In this document: piece by piece, positions 45,983 to 58,400 of the stretch
Layout of the letters: each line of letters opens with the position of its first letter
Position numbering within the stretch: the stretch's first letter is position 1
From: Colias croceus
Taxonomy: Eukaryota; Arthropoda; Insecta; Lepidoptera; Pieridae
Reading direction: 5' to 3'
NCBI RefSeq assembly: GCF_905220415.1
Contig: NC_059558.1
Coordinates: 8,320,501-8,384,500, forward strand
Length of the DNA stretch: 64,000 bases
Program-made: the position numbers and the translations under genes
The notes under the pieces: generated by a model
What the model saw: the letters and a program-made list of their open reading frames with translations, nothing else
Databases searched by the model: none
What the model was told of the DNA's origin: nothing

Positions 45983-48485
45983 ATGTTTTTAAAAGTAAGT
46001 ACCTACTACTGCATATCTAAAGTACTAAACCTGTGTACTAAACTTAAGCTAATTACATTCATAATTAGAAGTAGGTAAAATATTCATGGATGGCCATAAA
46101 GTGCATTTACGTAATTTTGAGTTTAAAATCAAACATGATTTCAAAATTGACTAAATATAATTTTCGCTCTTTAAATTATTTTCGAAAGTGATCGATCCAT
46201 GAATCTACGACGAATCAGTATTTTTAAGGTATTTTTACAAATCATCGTCATGATCGTCGTATTTTTCATCAGCGACAATGAAAAATATTGTAGATTTTCA
46301 TTATCTATATCTGTACTGACGTCTGTCAAGTGTCACAATTCTGAATTATTGTTGTGGAATGGATAGATGAAGCACGTAAAATTTTAATTTTATTGTGAAT
46401 AATCTCTTGTGAAATTATATCCAATCGTATTAAGGATTAAATTTTATACAATAAATAGTGTTAAATATTAACTTCAGACATCAAGATGACTTCAATGAAT
46501 ATTTTCTTTGAGAACCAGAAGTTAACTGATGTGGTTTGTGAATATACCAATGAATTGAAACAAATAGTCTCACAGAAGTATGGTGTGCCATATGACGATC
46601 TGTACGTAACATCTAATGGGAAGATAGTTTCTTCTGATCAATGCCTACACGCGGACAGCGTTATTCGAGTATGTACCAGATTAATTGGAGGGAAAGGTGG
46701 TTTTGGATCTATGCTACGAGCTATTGGCGCCCAAATCGAAAAGACGACCAACCGAGAAGCGTGCCGTGACTTATCAGGAAGGCGCTTACGTGATATAAAC
46801 GAAGAGAAGCGTTTACGGAAGTGGTTAGAAGGACAGGAAGATCGTGAGCGCGAAGCTGCTGAGCGTAAGCAGAAAAAACTTGAAAAGTTACTCGCTGAGC
46901 CGAAAATTGACGTGAATTTGAACCCTAGCTATGAAAAAGAGCGTGAAGAGCTGCCGGAGCGTGTGAGTTCAGCTGTAGAAGCTGGTTGGGAGGCTGCGGG
47001 GTCATCTAATGAACGGAAACGCAAATCTGATGAGGTTCAACAAAAGAAAAAGAAAGCTAAGCTGTGGATTGACGCTGAACTGTCTGATTGTTCCTCTTTG
47101 AGTGAAGATGAGGAAGAAGTTGAGAAACCAAAGGCCAAGTCTGTGTCAACAGATAGTGGAAATGAATCTGATCATACCGCAGAAAGTAGTAAAGTGTGAT
47201 TTTAGTGAAGTAATTGTTACGGTTTAATTGACTTTAGACAACTTTAGGGTATTTAAAATATGTTCTAAAATTAATTTTAGAAAATATGTGATGTATTTAT
47301 TTTATACCAACATTAAATTACAGTTATCTTTTTACAACTTAATTTCTCAAAACACCTTTCTATGAACATAATTTATAATGGCATAAAATAAGACCTTAGT
47401 ATAGAATCTGTATGGCTATTGGCTACCATCCATTGTACATGTGGATTGACTGTATGCTATAATTTATCTTTATCAATTTTTTTATTTAATTATTCTATCC
47501 TTGTTAAGTGTTCAAAATTTGAATGTGTCTGTCCTATGACAAAAATAATGTTACTTTTTTAGGGATACTTATTCTAACCGCAATATTTTTATAAAATTGT
47601 AAATTTTTAAATTACATACCACATTATGTACCTGTCTAAACGACTATTGTAGGTTAAGTAAGGAATAAACAATTTGTTCAATTTGCGAATTTTCTTTCTC
47701 TCTAAATTAAATATATCTGAAGATTTCAATTTGTGTGTAATCCTTACAGGTAATGGAACTTATGTGAAATGATTTCAATATTTTTAATGGAGGAACAATT
47801 TTTATAATATTATGTGCATTTATTTATTTCCAGAGACAATATCTCACGACATTCCTTCTATTGTCTTTGCTCGCGTTGGCGGCATCTCGGCCGCAGGAAT
47901 TTGAAGATGAAGACGATGTTGACCGCGATTATAACAGCAGAGGTAAGAAGTATATTTGTAGTAGTTTTTTTTTTTAATATTTAAGAAAAATCATTTAAGT
48001 CCGTAACACGATTTTCTTTCATATACATACTAGTCGTAGGCCGCAGCTTCGCTCGCGTCTTCAAAGAAAATTAGCAGCTGCTGTTGTCATACATCATTTT
48101 TTTAATATAACGCCATCTATTGGAATTTATAGTGATTCAAAGCGCATCATCATGGGAATGAGTTGTTTAACTGCAAAAAGTAGCACTGCGGTCAGCTCTA
48201 AACATAAATACCTCCGTTGAGACGCGAAAGAAAGACAAACACACATTAGATAGACAGACAGCGGGAAGCAACTTTATATACCATGCAGTAATAAAATATA
48301 ATAAACTAATTTCTAAAGTCCTCCCGACATAGTTAATCGTCTAATTTATTTTATTAATTATTATTAATTTTTTATTTTCAGAAGAAGTACCACGTGTTCA
48401 AATCAAGGTGTACAGAGGTCCAACAAAACACGATGGTTTCGCGCCCTGGGGCTTCTGGGTGAAGCAACCTTCTGATGATAAATAA
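45983..48485 (+). CDS. Small secreted peptide precursor, 74 aa, with SDE2 in its first intron
   Basis: Exons: 45983-45994 (ATGTTTTTAAAA), 47834-47942 and 48382-48485. They join in phase to 74 residues. Residues 1-22 form a signal peptide (MFLKRQYLTTFLLLSLLALA, cut near ASRPQ). An acidic stretch (EFEDEDDVDRDY) follows, then a basic/aromatic tail with IKVYRGPTKHDGFAPWGFWV before KQPSDDK. There are no cysteines. I do not recognise the family; it could be a secreted regulatory or defence peptide. The first exon is short and rests on a good GTAAGT donor and a TATA box. Exons 2 and 3 have strong splice sites. The complete SDE2 gene lies in intron 1 on the same strand. Confidence 0.68.
46486..47199 (+). 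CDS. Sde2: SDE2, telomere/replication-stress and splicing factor
   Basis: SDE2 is made as a precursor with a ubiquitin-like N domain that is cut after Gly-Gly. The released Lys-started protein acts in pre-mRNA splicing and in the replication stress response. Here a single exon encodes 237 residues. The ubiquitin-like part is residues 1-69. The processing site is LIGG|KGGFGSM (cut after Gly69). The conserved SDE2 block follows (AIGAQIEKTTNREACRDLSG, then RRLRDINEEKRLRKWL). The C terminus is charged, with a basic run (QQKKKKAKLWID) and acidic DCSSLSEDEEEVEK. It is shorter than the human protein (about 451) and lacks a recognisable SAP domain. Its AATAAA (47664-47669) precedes exon 2 of the host gene. 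Confidence 0.92.
   Translation: MTSMNIFFENQKLTDVVCEYTNELKQIVSQKYGVPYDDLYVTSNGKIVSSDQCLHADSVIRVCTRLIGGKGGFGSMLRAIGAQIEKTTNREACRDLSGRRLRDINEEKRLRKWLEGQEDREREAAERKQKKLEKLLAEPKIDVNLNPSYEKEREELPERVSSAVEAGWEAAGSSNERKRKSDEVQQKKKKAKLWIDAELSDCSSLSEDEEEVEKPKAKSVSTDSGNESDHTAESSKV
48030..48265 (+). repeat. Intronic SINE-like repeat
   Basis: From CGTAGGCCGCAGCTTCGCTCG to about GATAGACAGACAG, in intron 2 of the small peptide gene. It includes ACGCCATCTATTGG, a phrase frequent in moth repeats. The assignment rests on composition and style only. Confidence 0.35.
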
Positions 48486-48499
48486 ATATTACCTTTTTC

Positions 48500-49400
48500 A
48501 TACATGATAAAGTAATATAGATTCAAATAGTCTTAAGGCTTTCTTATTTATTGTATCTATGTTACGCTGTGGCGTTACCAAAGATTTTACTTATTTTTTA
48601 ATGTATGTAGCTATGGAGATTTTCAATTCATAGTTCTTTATCCAATTCTTATATACCTAAGTAATTATTTTATCGATATTACTTAATTTATCGATTGTTC
48701 GTGAGTCTGTCCTCGACTTCCTAACTTTCCCAAAAGTGATTGTACTTACCATCTTATTATTTAATGTAATGTTACTTAATTCATAATGTAAATAAATATA
48801 TAAGTGATAAGGCTGTATTTTATTTTTGCACAAGTTCCGTATACTTAACACTTAAAATTACTCACATCCTCACAGTACATAGGTAAATTAGTAGAACATT
48901 TTTACTAAAATCGGTTCAGCCAGTAAGTCCATATTTGGCAATGAACGTATCACGTGGTATCATGGTATTTCATGGTATTATGACTAGCTCAGCAAAAAGG
49001 TCTAATAGGACTCTCATGAAAACGGCCTATAAATAAATGACAGAAAAATAAAAGCGATCGAATTTTGACTCTACATGTGTCAATTTAGCTATAATTTCCG
49101 TAGATCTGGATTAGACCTTGGTCAGCCTTATAAAATGCGATCATTATTTACTCATTGTCATGTCGATTACGAGATTCTTTAAACGCACATAGCGCGTCAA
49201 AGATAACGTAGGAGTACTGATAAATTTCCAAATAAACGAAGTCCACTCTATGAGTCCATTTCCAAACGATCGATAATTTATTATCTGTCCCACGCTTTGG
49301 CGGGAACGCCCGCCCGGATATAGAAAAAAAAAAGATTGTTATTTTTATTATTTTGTAATTAATTTTAATATGAGTGTATAAATAATGTGTTTAGTGCAAT
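48500..49400. other. Intergenic region before the galactosyltransferase
   Basis: It holds the 3' end of the peptide gene (AATAAA near 48790) and the likely promoter of the galactosyltransferase. No other exon is supported. A 64-codon minus frame (48657-48851) is not convincing. Confidence 0.4.
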
Positions 49401-49419
49401 GTGATGAAATTGTGTTAAT

Positions 49420-52400
49420 ATGAGGAGATACAAAAATTATGTTATGTTGTTTGGTAAGTCATTATGTACCTACTTATCAGTTATCTTTTCCTGGAGTTCC
49501 TGTTTGATACAAACTCTCAGTTAGACATCCTTCCTCTATGATACAAACTTTGCCCTTTCATTAAGAAAAATAAAGAACCTACCTATTACAATGTAGTGAA
49601 CTTATTTATAACAGTTTCAATTCACAATTATTATTTTCGTCGGTTACCTATTATGAAACATAGAAAAAACAATTAAGTAAGGTAACTACTATCGCTATAT
49701 AAGTATGTAGTTATTTAATAATTCATATTATTGTGTAGTTACTAGGTAGGTAGGTATGTTTAAAATACAAAGATGTAACTAAAAAAAAAATTATAAATAC
49801 AAAAGCGTTATTATATTTACTATGTTCGTTGTGTTAATAAAAACAACAAAATTTATCGATCAAATTTACAAAGATACACGGTCCCTCGAGATACTTAGTT
49901 GGTACCTATACTTAATATTGTTTTATTCATATCTACAAGTAGGTATTTGGCATGAAATAAAACATTTACCTATCTATATCAAACCTTATACACATACAAA
50001 TGCATCCATTGCATCTTCAATTGCGGTTAGAAATAAGCTATACGAGGTACTTATAGCCTATATTGTGGTTATACGATTTTATAAAATATGATAAATACTT
50101 ATCGATACTGATAGTCGATAAGATATCAATATCGCTTATCGGAACATGGTTTTACGTATACAATGAAGGTATAGGCTATTTAAATAGATATATAAGGTTA
50201 ATTCCCTTGTCCATTTAAAGGGAAGACCGAAGAGGGCATGTGTATTGAATGTATTTTTTTAAACAATGTACTGGGCGTAGTAAATGAGATTTCTGTGTAA
50301 TAGAGCGGTATTTTTTTAATTTTACTGAGAATTCGATCTAGGACTGCGCTTTTTTTTCCTCGTATTCTACCAATTTATAAATCTAGTAGGTAAAAAGTGG
50401 TGTTTTTAAATTGACAACGTATTCTAAATTTACATTCTAAATAATAAAAATGCTATGACGGAGCCTAAACCTAAAAGTTACCTAGCATAAGTGTAGGTAA
50501 AATATGTATCTACATTCTACGACATACCTAACTATAGAATGTGATAAAGACTATACCTAACTATCCTACACGAATCCGACATCCGATGTTAAATAACGTA
50601 AAATATCTAGTAGTTCCTGTGCGATAAAACTTATAATTAGAAAATAGGTTAATGAGCATAACAATTCGTAATTTTTATTACTAGGATTATGTTGAGGTTC
50701 AGTGATTAACGATTTATTGATAGTTTTCACTTTTTATTTACTAGCTGCATTCTCGAGCTCTGCTGAGTTGGAAGTTTTGTTTTCCAAGAATATTGTGTAC
50801 TTACTTAGTTAAGTAATAAAACACTTTATTGCAACATGCACTATGTAATATTATGTATTAAAAGTATATCCAGATAAACTTTCCACATTATACCTAAACG
50901 GCTAATTAGGTAAACATTATGTTGTTAAATGTCAGACAAATAAATCTTCTTATATAAGTATAAAAATGAATCGCAAAATGTGTTGGTAAGCGCATAACTC
51001 GAGAACGGCTGAACCGATTTCGATAATTCTTTTTTTATTATATTCCTTGAAGTACGAGGATGGTTCTTATGTAGAGAAAACGTAAATATGTACCACGGGC
51101 GAAGCCGGGGCAGACCGCTAGTAGACAAATAAATTCCAACACATCAACCCAAAAACCAAATAAAATTTCTTCCAGTACCACGCCGCAGCACCATAATGCG
51201 TCTCTCCCTAGCGCTCGTGGTATTCATACCACTGCTGTGGTGCTGGTTTACCGTGGATGTGGTAGCGCAGGGTCTGCTGCCAGCGGTGGTACTGCAGGAC
51301 TTGGATCATCTGCAAAGGAACAGGAATCTGAAGGAGTATGTGGATAATATGTAGGTGAACGGTCAATAATTGCTCGTAGAAATAAGAAATAAGACTTACG
51401 GCCGGTTTCTGATTTGAGTATTTGACATAATATTTCGTGGTTGCCTGGCAGAAATCACTGCATAGTGATAAGGCCGCTCTTTGTGTTTTTGTTTATTGTA
51501 AATTGTTATTTTATGTAAGTACTTGGTTTATTGCACAAAATAATATAAACCAAGTACATAAATAAATATACCTACATAAATAAATATTTCTCAAACCTTC
51601 ATCAAATCAATTATTCTCAATTCAGAAACTGGCATATAGTTAGATAAACATGTTTTAAATTTGAAAATATACTTACTTTACTTTTTGTTTGAAATTACAA
51701 TTTAAAAATTATGTAAAGTCTGTACTTTAATCTACTAGAACTCTACTTTCCACATTTTTATTGTTAAATTCTTAGACATAGATTACTCGCTCAGTCTGGC
51801 GTCAGTTCAGTCTATCAGTCTGCTCAGAATGACGGGAGAATTATCGTCTAACCGGTTGACTGACGGACTGATGGTTCAAAATATACCTACCGTGTTTTTC
51901 ATCCGTCATTCTGGCATCAGTCTAAGCCGGATGAAACTGATGGACAGACTGAGCGTGTAACCACAATATACAGATACATACAGTAAGGAAACTTCATACA
52001 AAATGTTCGAAATGGCTCCCCCCCCATAAAGCGTGTTTTCGAGGGTATTGAGGGGGATCGATAGTAGCGGGTGACACATCCACAGATTTTGAATATAGTA
52101 TGGAAAAAAGTTTAAAGTGATGTCATTTCACATTAAATAAATATCGATTGTTTCAGTTTGTAGCCCTTTCAATAAATATATATCTGTATCGTATCTGACT
52201 ACAAGTTAAAAAGAGACTATTTTTTTAATTTCTATAGATATGGCAGTATGAGTTTTAAATTATGTTGACATATTTTCTACCAAAATGATAGCTACAAATA
52301 GTACCTATTAGGAGTCCAGTCTGTTTAAAGACCGCATCTATTTTTTACGCAATCTAGAAGAGCACGAAAATCTAAAAAATGGAAACCTTAAAAAATCTTG

Positions 52401-55400
52401 TTTAAATTTATGTGCATAATTACGTAAATATTAGGGAAGAAAAAGATAGATATTATAATAATTATTGTATTTTTATCGATAGTGACTTTACCACTTTGTC
52501 AAGCACTAAGCCTGTCAAACTATTTTCTTTTTCATCCTAAAACAAAAAGGTTATATAAAAGGAGGTTCTATGTTCGTATAATAATAATTTTAATTTATTT
52601 TTGCATATTTTGTGTTTTTTAATTTAATTTAATTTATCGTTTTAAAAATAATTTAGTAGGTATACCTACATACAAGTATTGTTAATTCTGGTTTAAAATA
52701 ATTATTGAATACTTATATGTATCATACAAATATCAAGCATTATAAATAATTTAGGTAGGTACCTACATTAAAATAGCCTTCGGCGTCCAAAAAAGACAAG
52801 ATTTCGAAATATAGCACTGAAAAAAACGTACCTATTTACTTTTACAAGGTATATATTTTATTGAGATTGTTTCTTCTTGTAAATTCATATTTAGGCTACA
52901 CCATTTTTTAATTTTAACGGGTTTTAATCTCAAAATTACCACAAAGTCAACTGTGAAAAAAAGCAAACAGAAATATACAGGCCGAATTGATAACCTCCTC
53001 CATTTTTGAAGTCGGTTAAATATTAAAAAGGTAACAGCCCTATAGCTATACGTCATAATTTCATCGCAGGGGCTTAGTTTCCTAACTGTATGTACGTAGT
53101 ATATATCTGTCAACTGTGGTGTAACCTATGAATTAGGTTAAATTATTATTTTGACATATAAAACATTATTGAGAATGTCTCTATTTTTCGTGACCAAACT
53201 GGAGAACTGATTTGGATGAAATTACACTGCAAAATAGATGAGACAAACACGTTTTTTTAAATCAAACATTTAGTTACGTGAAATAGGGTGTGAAAACGCA
53301 TGGCACTAATTATTATACAATTACAATTAGTATAAATAGCCGCTCGTCCCAACTCTACTCAGGTTAAAGCCTGTTTCGACATTTTCTATTAAAGAATTTT
53401 TCAAATCTGTTCAGTTTGTACATCCTAGAACGTCTAAATCATAAAATTAAGCTTTTATTTTTTTAAAGTATTATCATTATGTATACACGTATATTATTTG
53501 ACTGGCTAGTTGGCTTGGTTGGTAGTGGCCCTGCCTTCCAAGCCAAAGGTCGTGGGTTCGATCCCCACCCGGGGCAAATATTTGTGTGATGAACATAGAT
53601 GTTTGTTCTGTGTCTGGGTTTTAATTATTATAATATATAAAGCTACACTACCACTCACTGACATTTCGTTTCTCGGAAACTACGCGGAAAGTTGGGGGGA
53701 TTTCGACGTGATCGTATAGAGGTGCGGCGAGTGACCACCGGAAAAATATTGACATCTCCAACACCCTGGACAAGAGGGTGGACCCCTGGAGGTGCGCAAA
53801 AACGGTGATACCTGGAGGGGGGGTGTCTCAACAAAAAATGCTCGGAACTGGTGGCAATTACCAGGGGAGGTGGAAAAATGGGGATTTTCGCGAAAACAAG
53901 ATGGCCACCGTACTTTGCCAAAATCGCCGTTTATGAATCCTTACGTCTCAAATTTGGCACACGTGCTCTGTTCGAGCCGGCGAATCGATCGGTGCCCCGT
54001 TCGAGTGGCTCCGGGCCCCCGTTTCCAACTTCCATACAACGTAAAATCCAACGGCCCGCGGAAACGGTGTGAGTTGGGTTGGGGGTCCCGGAACTAAAAA
54101 TGATCACCACCCTGGGACGCTACCAGGGAGCCATAGTGGGACGCTCGATTTTGGAATTTTTCCATTTTTGGCGCAAACATAAAAATTTAAATTTAGACGA
54201 GGTGGTGCAATGGAGAAATACACCAATGACGCATTCGTACTCGCCCAGCTCCCAGGATATCCAGAAAAATCCGAAATCTTAAACTTTCCCTCATCTCTCG
54301 AAGACGGTCAACGGCCCGCGCAAACGGTAGCAGATACATCTGGGGTGCTCGAACTAAACTTGTAGTAGACCTCGAGCAATTACCACAGATAGTGAAAAAA
54401 ATTCAAAATGGCGGAAAAAATGGCCGCCGCCATACAAATTCTAAAACGGCCATCGCTGGTCCGATCGCGCTGAAACTTGGCACAGGGGCTTTAATCAAGT
54501 CGCATATTAAGTTGGCATACTCATAATCGAGTTTCCATCGCTGGTTTCCGAGTTTCATACAACGCAAAATTCGACGGCTCTCTGAAACGGCGCGAGATAG
54601 GTGGGGGGTGTAGAACTAAAAAATGATCAGGAAGATGGGGTGCTACCAGGGCAATGGAGAAATTTCAAATTGGACGCAATTTTTTTTTCAAAAATGGCCA
54701 ATTTTTCAAAGCAAGGTGGTGGCGCCGGTTACTTTACGATCGGTCTGAAAATTGACTTCTGTGCTTTAATTGGCCAGATTTACAAAACTGCATACTCAGA
54801 ATTTCTCTCCGACCCCCGTTTTCCATTTTCCATACATCACGAAATTCAACGGCTCTCTGAACCGGTGACAGGTAGGTCGGGGTCGCCGAAGTAAAAAATA
54901 CTTCAAAACCTGGTCCGCTTCCAGATATATAAAAATTTTTGTTAAAAAGCGAAATTTTTTTTTTCGAAAATTTTGTATGGAAATTTCCATAGTAGGAAGG
55001 GTAATAGGAATAGTAACGGAAAAAGACGGCACCGCGGGCTGCTTGCTGCCCGCGCACCGCGCAACCTCGAAGGTCGACAGCCTCCCGGAGTAAAAATATT
55101 TATTAACTTTTGAACTACCGCACGAGCCAAGCGAGCGAAGCGAGCGAGTCACGGCAGCGGCCAGCGTAAATATTCAAATAGGTAGCGAGGAGCGAAGCGA
55201 CGAGCGTGTTAGGTTAACTTTTGAACTACTTACTGCACGAGCCAAGCGAGCGAAGCGAGCGAGTCGCGTCAACGGCCGGCCTAGATATTCAAATAGGTAG
55301 CGAGGAGCGAAGCGACGAGCGTGTCAGGTTAACTTATGAACTACCTACCGCACAAGCCAAGCGAGCGAAGCGAGCGAGTTGCGGCAGCGGCCGGCCTAAA

Positions 55401-58400
55401 TATTCAAATAGGTAGCGAGGAGCGAAGCGACGAGCGTGTTAGGTTAACTCTTGAACAGTTTATTATGAAAAGTCACTGCCCGCTATCGATAAAACGTTTC
55501 AAAAATTTTACCAATATTTGAATAAGTAATTTATAAGCAGTTTAGGTAGCGAGGAGCGAAGCGACGAGCGTGTAAGGTTGACCTTTGAACTACCACACGA
55601 GCCATGCGAGCGAAGCGAGCGAGTCACGACAGCGGCCGGCCTAAATATTCAAATAGGTAGCGAGGAGCGAAGCGACGAGCGTGTTAGGTTAACTTATGAA
55701 CTACCTACCGCACGAGCCAAGCGAGCGAAGCGAGCGAGTCGCGGCAGCGGCCGGCCTAAATATTCAAATAGGTAGCGAGGAGCGAAGCGACGAGCGTGTT
55801 AGGTTAACTCTTGAACAGTTTATTATGAAAAGTCACTGCCCGCTATCGATAAGACGTTTCAAAAATTTAACAATATTTGAATAAGTAATTTTTAAGCAGT
55901 TTAGGTAGCGAGGAGCGAAGCGACGAGCGTGTTAGGTTAACTTTTGAACTACCTACCGCACGAGCCAAGCGAGCGAAGCGAGCGAGTCGCGGCAGCGGCC
56001 GGCCTAAATATTCAAATAGGTAGCGAGGAGCGAAGCGACGAGCGTGTTAGGTTAACTCTTGAACAGTTTATTATGAAAAGTCACTGCCCACTATCGATAA
56101 GACGTTTCAAAAATTTAACAATATTTGAATAAGTAATTTATAAGCAGTTTCGACTGACTGTAGAATCGCTGTTAGCAGATGTTACAAATGGAAAGGAAAT
56201 TCGAATGCATTTTCAAATGACTGAAGATTTCTGCCCTGGGATGAGCCGCGAGCTGCTTGCAGCTCGCGTACCACGCACCCTCGAAGGTGAACCGCCCCCC
56301 GGAATAGAAAATATTTGAATGGGGAATTTATAAGCATTACCGACTGACTGTAGAATCGCTGTTAGGAGATGTAACAAATGGATAGGAAATTCGAATGCAT
56401 TTTCAAATGACTGAAGATTTCTGCCCTGGGATGCTTCGCGGGCTGCTTGCAGCCCGCGCACTACGCTCCCTCGAAGGTGGTCAGCCTCCTGGAGTGGAAA
56501 ATACTTGAATGGGGAATTTATAAGCATTACCGACTGACTGTGGAATCGCTGTTAGCAGATAATAATAAATTGACGGGGAATTTAGATGCATTTTCAAATG
56601 ACTGCCCTATTGCTTCAACCCTGGGGCAAAAGTAGCTCGCGGGCTGCTTGCAGCCCGCGCACAACGCACCAGCTAGTTATAATATATAAAGCTACACTAC
56701 CACTCACTGACTGACTGACATCGGGTTTCTCGGAAACTACGCGGAAAGTTGGGGGGATTTCGACGTGACCGTGTAGAGGTGCGCCGAGTGACCACCGGAA
56801 AAATATTGACATCTCCAACACCCTGGACAAGAGAGTGGACCCCTGGAGGTGCGCAGAAACGGTGGCACCTGGAGGGGGGGTGTCTGAACAAAAAATGCTC
56901 GGAACTGGTGGCGATTACCAGGGGAGGTGGAAAAATGGGGATTTTCGCGAAAACAAGATGGCCGCCGTACTTTGCCAAAATCGCCGTTTATGAATCCTTA
57001 CGTCTCAAATTTGGCACACGTGCTCTGTTCGAGCCGGCGAATCGATCGGTGCCCCGTTCGAGTGGCTCCGGGCCCCAGTTTCCAACTTTCATACAACGCG
57101 AAATCCAACGGCCCGCGGAAACGGTCCGAGTTGGGTGGGGGGTCCCGGAACTAAAAATGATCACCACCCTGGGACGCTACCAGGGAGCTACAGTGGGACG
57201 CTCGATTTTGGAATTTTTCCATTTTTGGCGCAAACATAAAAACGTAAATTTAGACGAGGTGGTGCAATGGAGAAATACACCAATGATGCATTCGTACTCG
57301 CCCAGCTCCCAGGATATCCAGAAAAATCCGAAATCTTAAACTTTCCCTCATCTCTCGAAGACGGTCAACGGCCCGCGCAAACGGTAGCAGCTACATCTGG
57401 GGTGCTCAAACTAAACTTGTAGTAGACCTCGAGCAATTACCACAGAGTGTGAAAAAAATTCAAAATGGCGGAAAAAATGGCCGCCGCCATACAAATGCTA
57501 AAACGGCCATCGCTGGTCCGATCGCGCTGAAACTTGGCACAAGGGCTTTAATCAAGCCGCACATTAAGTTGGCATACTCATAATCGAGTTTCCATGGCTG
57601 GTTTCTGAGTTTCATACAACGCAAAATTCGACGGCTCTCCGAAACGGCGCCAGATAGCCGGGGGGTGTAGAACTAAAAAATGATCAGGAAGATGGGGTGC
57701 TCCCAGGGCAATCGAGAAATTTCAAATTGGACGCAATTTTTTTTTCAAAAATGGCCAATTTTTCAAAGCAAGATGGTGGCGCCGGTTACTTCACGATCGG
57801 TCTGAAAATTGACTTCTGTGCTCTAATCGGCTAGATTTACAAAACTGCATACTCAGAATATCTCTCCGACCCCCGGTTTCCATTTTCCATACATCACGAA
57901 ATTCAACGGCTCTCTAAACTGGTGGCACTTAGGTCGGGGTTGCCGAAGTAAAAAATACTTCAAAACTTGGTCCGCTTCCAGGCATATAAATTTTTTTGTT
58001 GAAAAGCGAATTTTTTTTTTCGAAAATTTTGTATGGAAATTTCCATAGTAGGAAGGGTAATTGAATAGCATCGGCAAAAGACGGCACCGCGGGCTGCTTG
58101 CTGCCCGCGCACCGCGCAACTTCGAGGGTTGACAGCCTCCCGGAGTAGAAAATATTTATTAACTTTTGAACTACCTACCGCACGAGCCAAGCGAGCGAAG
58201 CGAGCGAGTCACGGCAGCGGCCAGCATAAATATTCAAATAGGTAGCGAGGAGCGAAGCGACGAGCGTGTTAGGTTAACTTTTGAACTACTTACCGCACGA
58301 GCCAAGCGAGCGAAGCGAGCGAGTCGCGTCAACGGCCGGCCTAAATATTCAAATAGGTAGCGAGGAGCGAAGCGACGAGCGTGTTAGGTTAACTTATGAA

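Larger units (their letters stand above)
53628..56676 (+). mobile_element. Helitron-like array, copy A (3049 bp)
   Basis: It starts TTATAATATATAAAGCTACA and ends at a strong hairpin (GCGGGCTGC TTG CAGCCCGC) followed by GCACAACGCACCAG and CTAG, the 3' signature of Helitrons. No Rep or helicase domain is coded; open frames such as those near 53800-54280 recur in all copies but match no known protein. It contains six ~115-bp minisatellite units (55121-56060). Copies B and C are very similar over most of their length. It is non-autonomous and lies in galactosyltransferase intron 2. Confidence 0.8.

Noticed and set aside
49822..50091. 89-codon plus-strand frame
   Set aside because: AT-driven composition inside a galactosyltransferase intron, with no motif or splice support.
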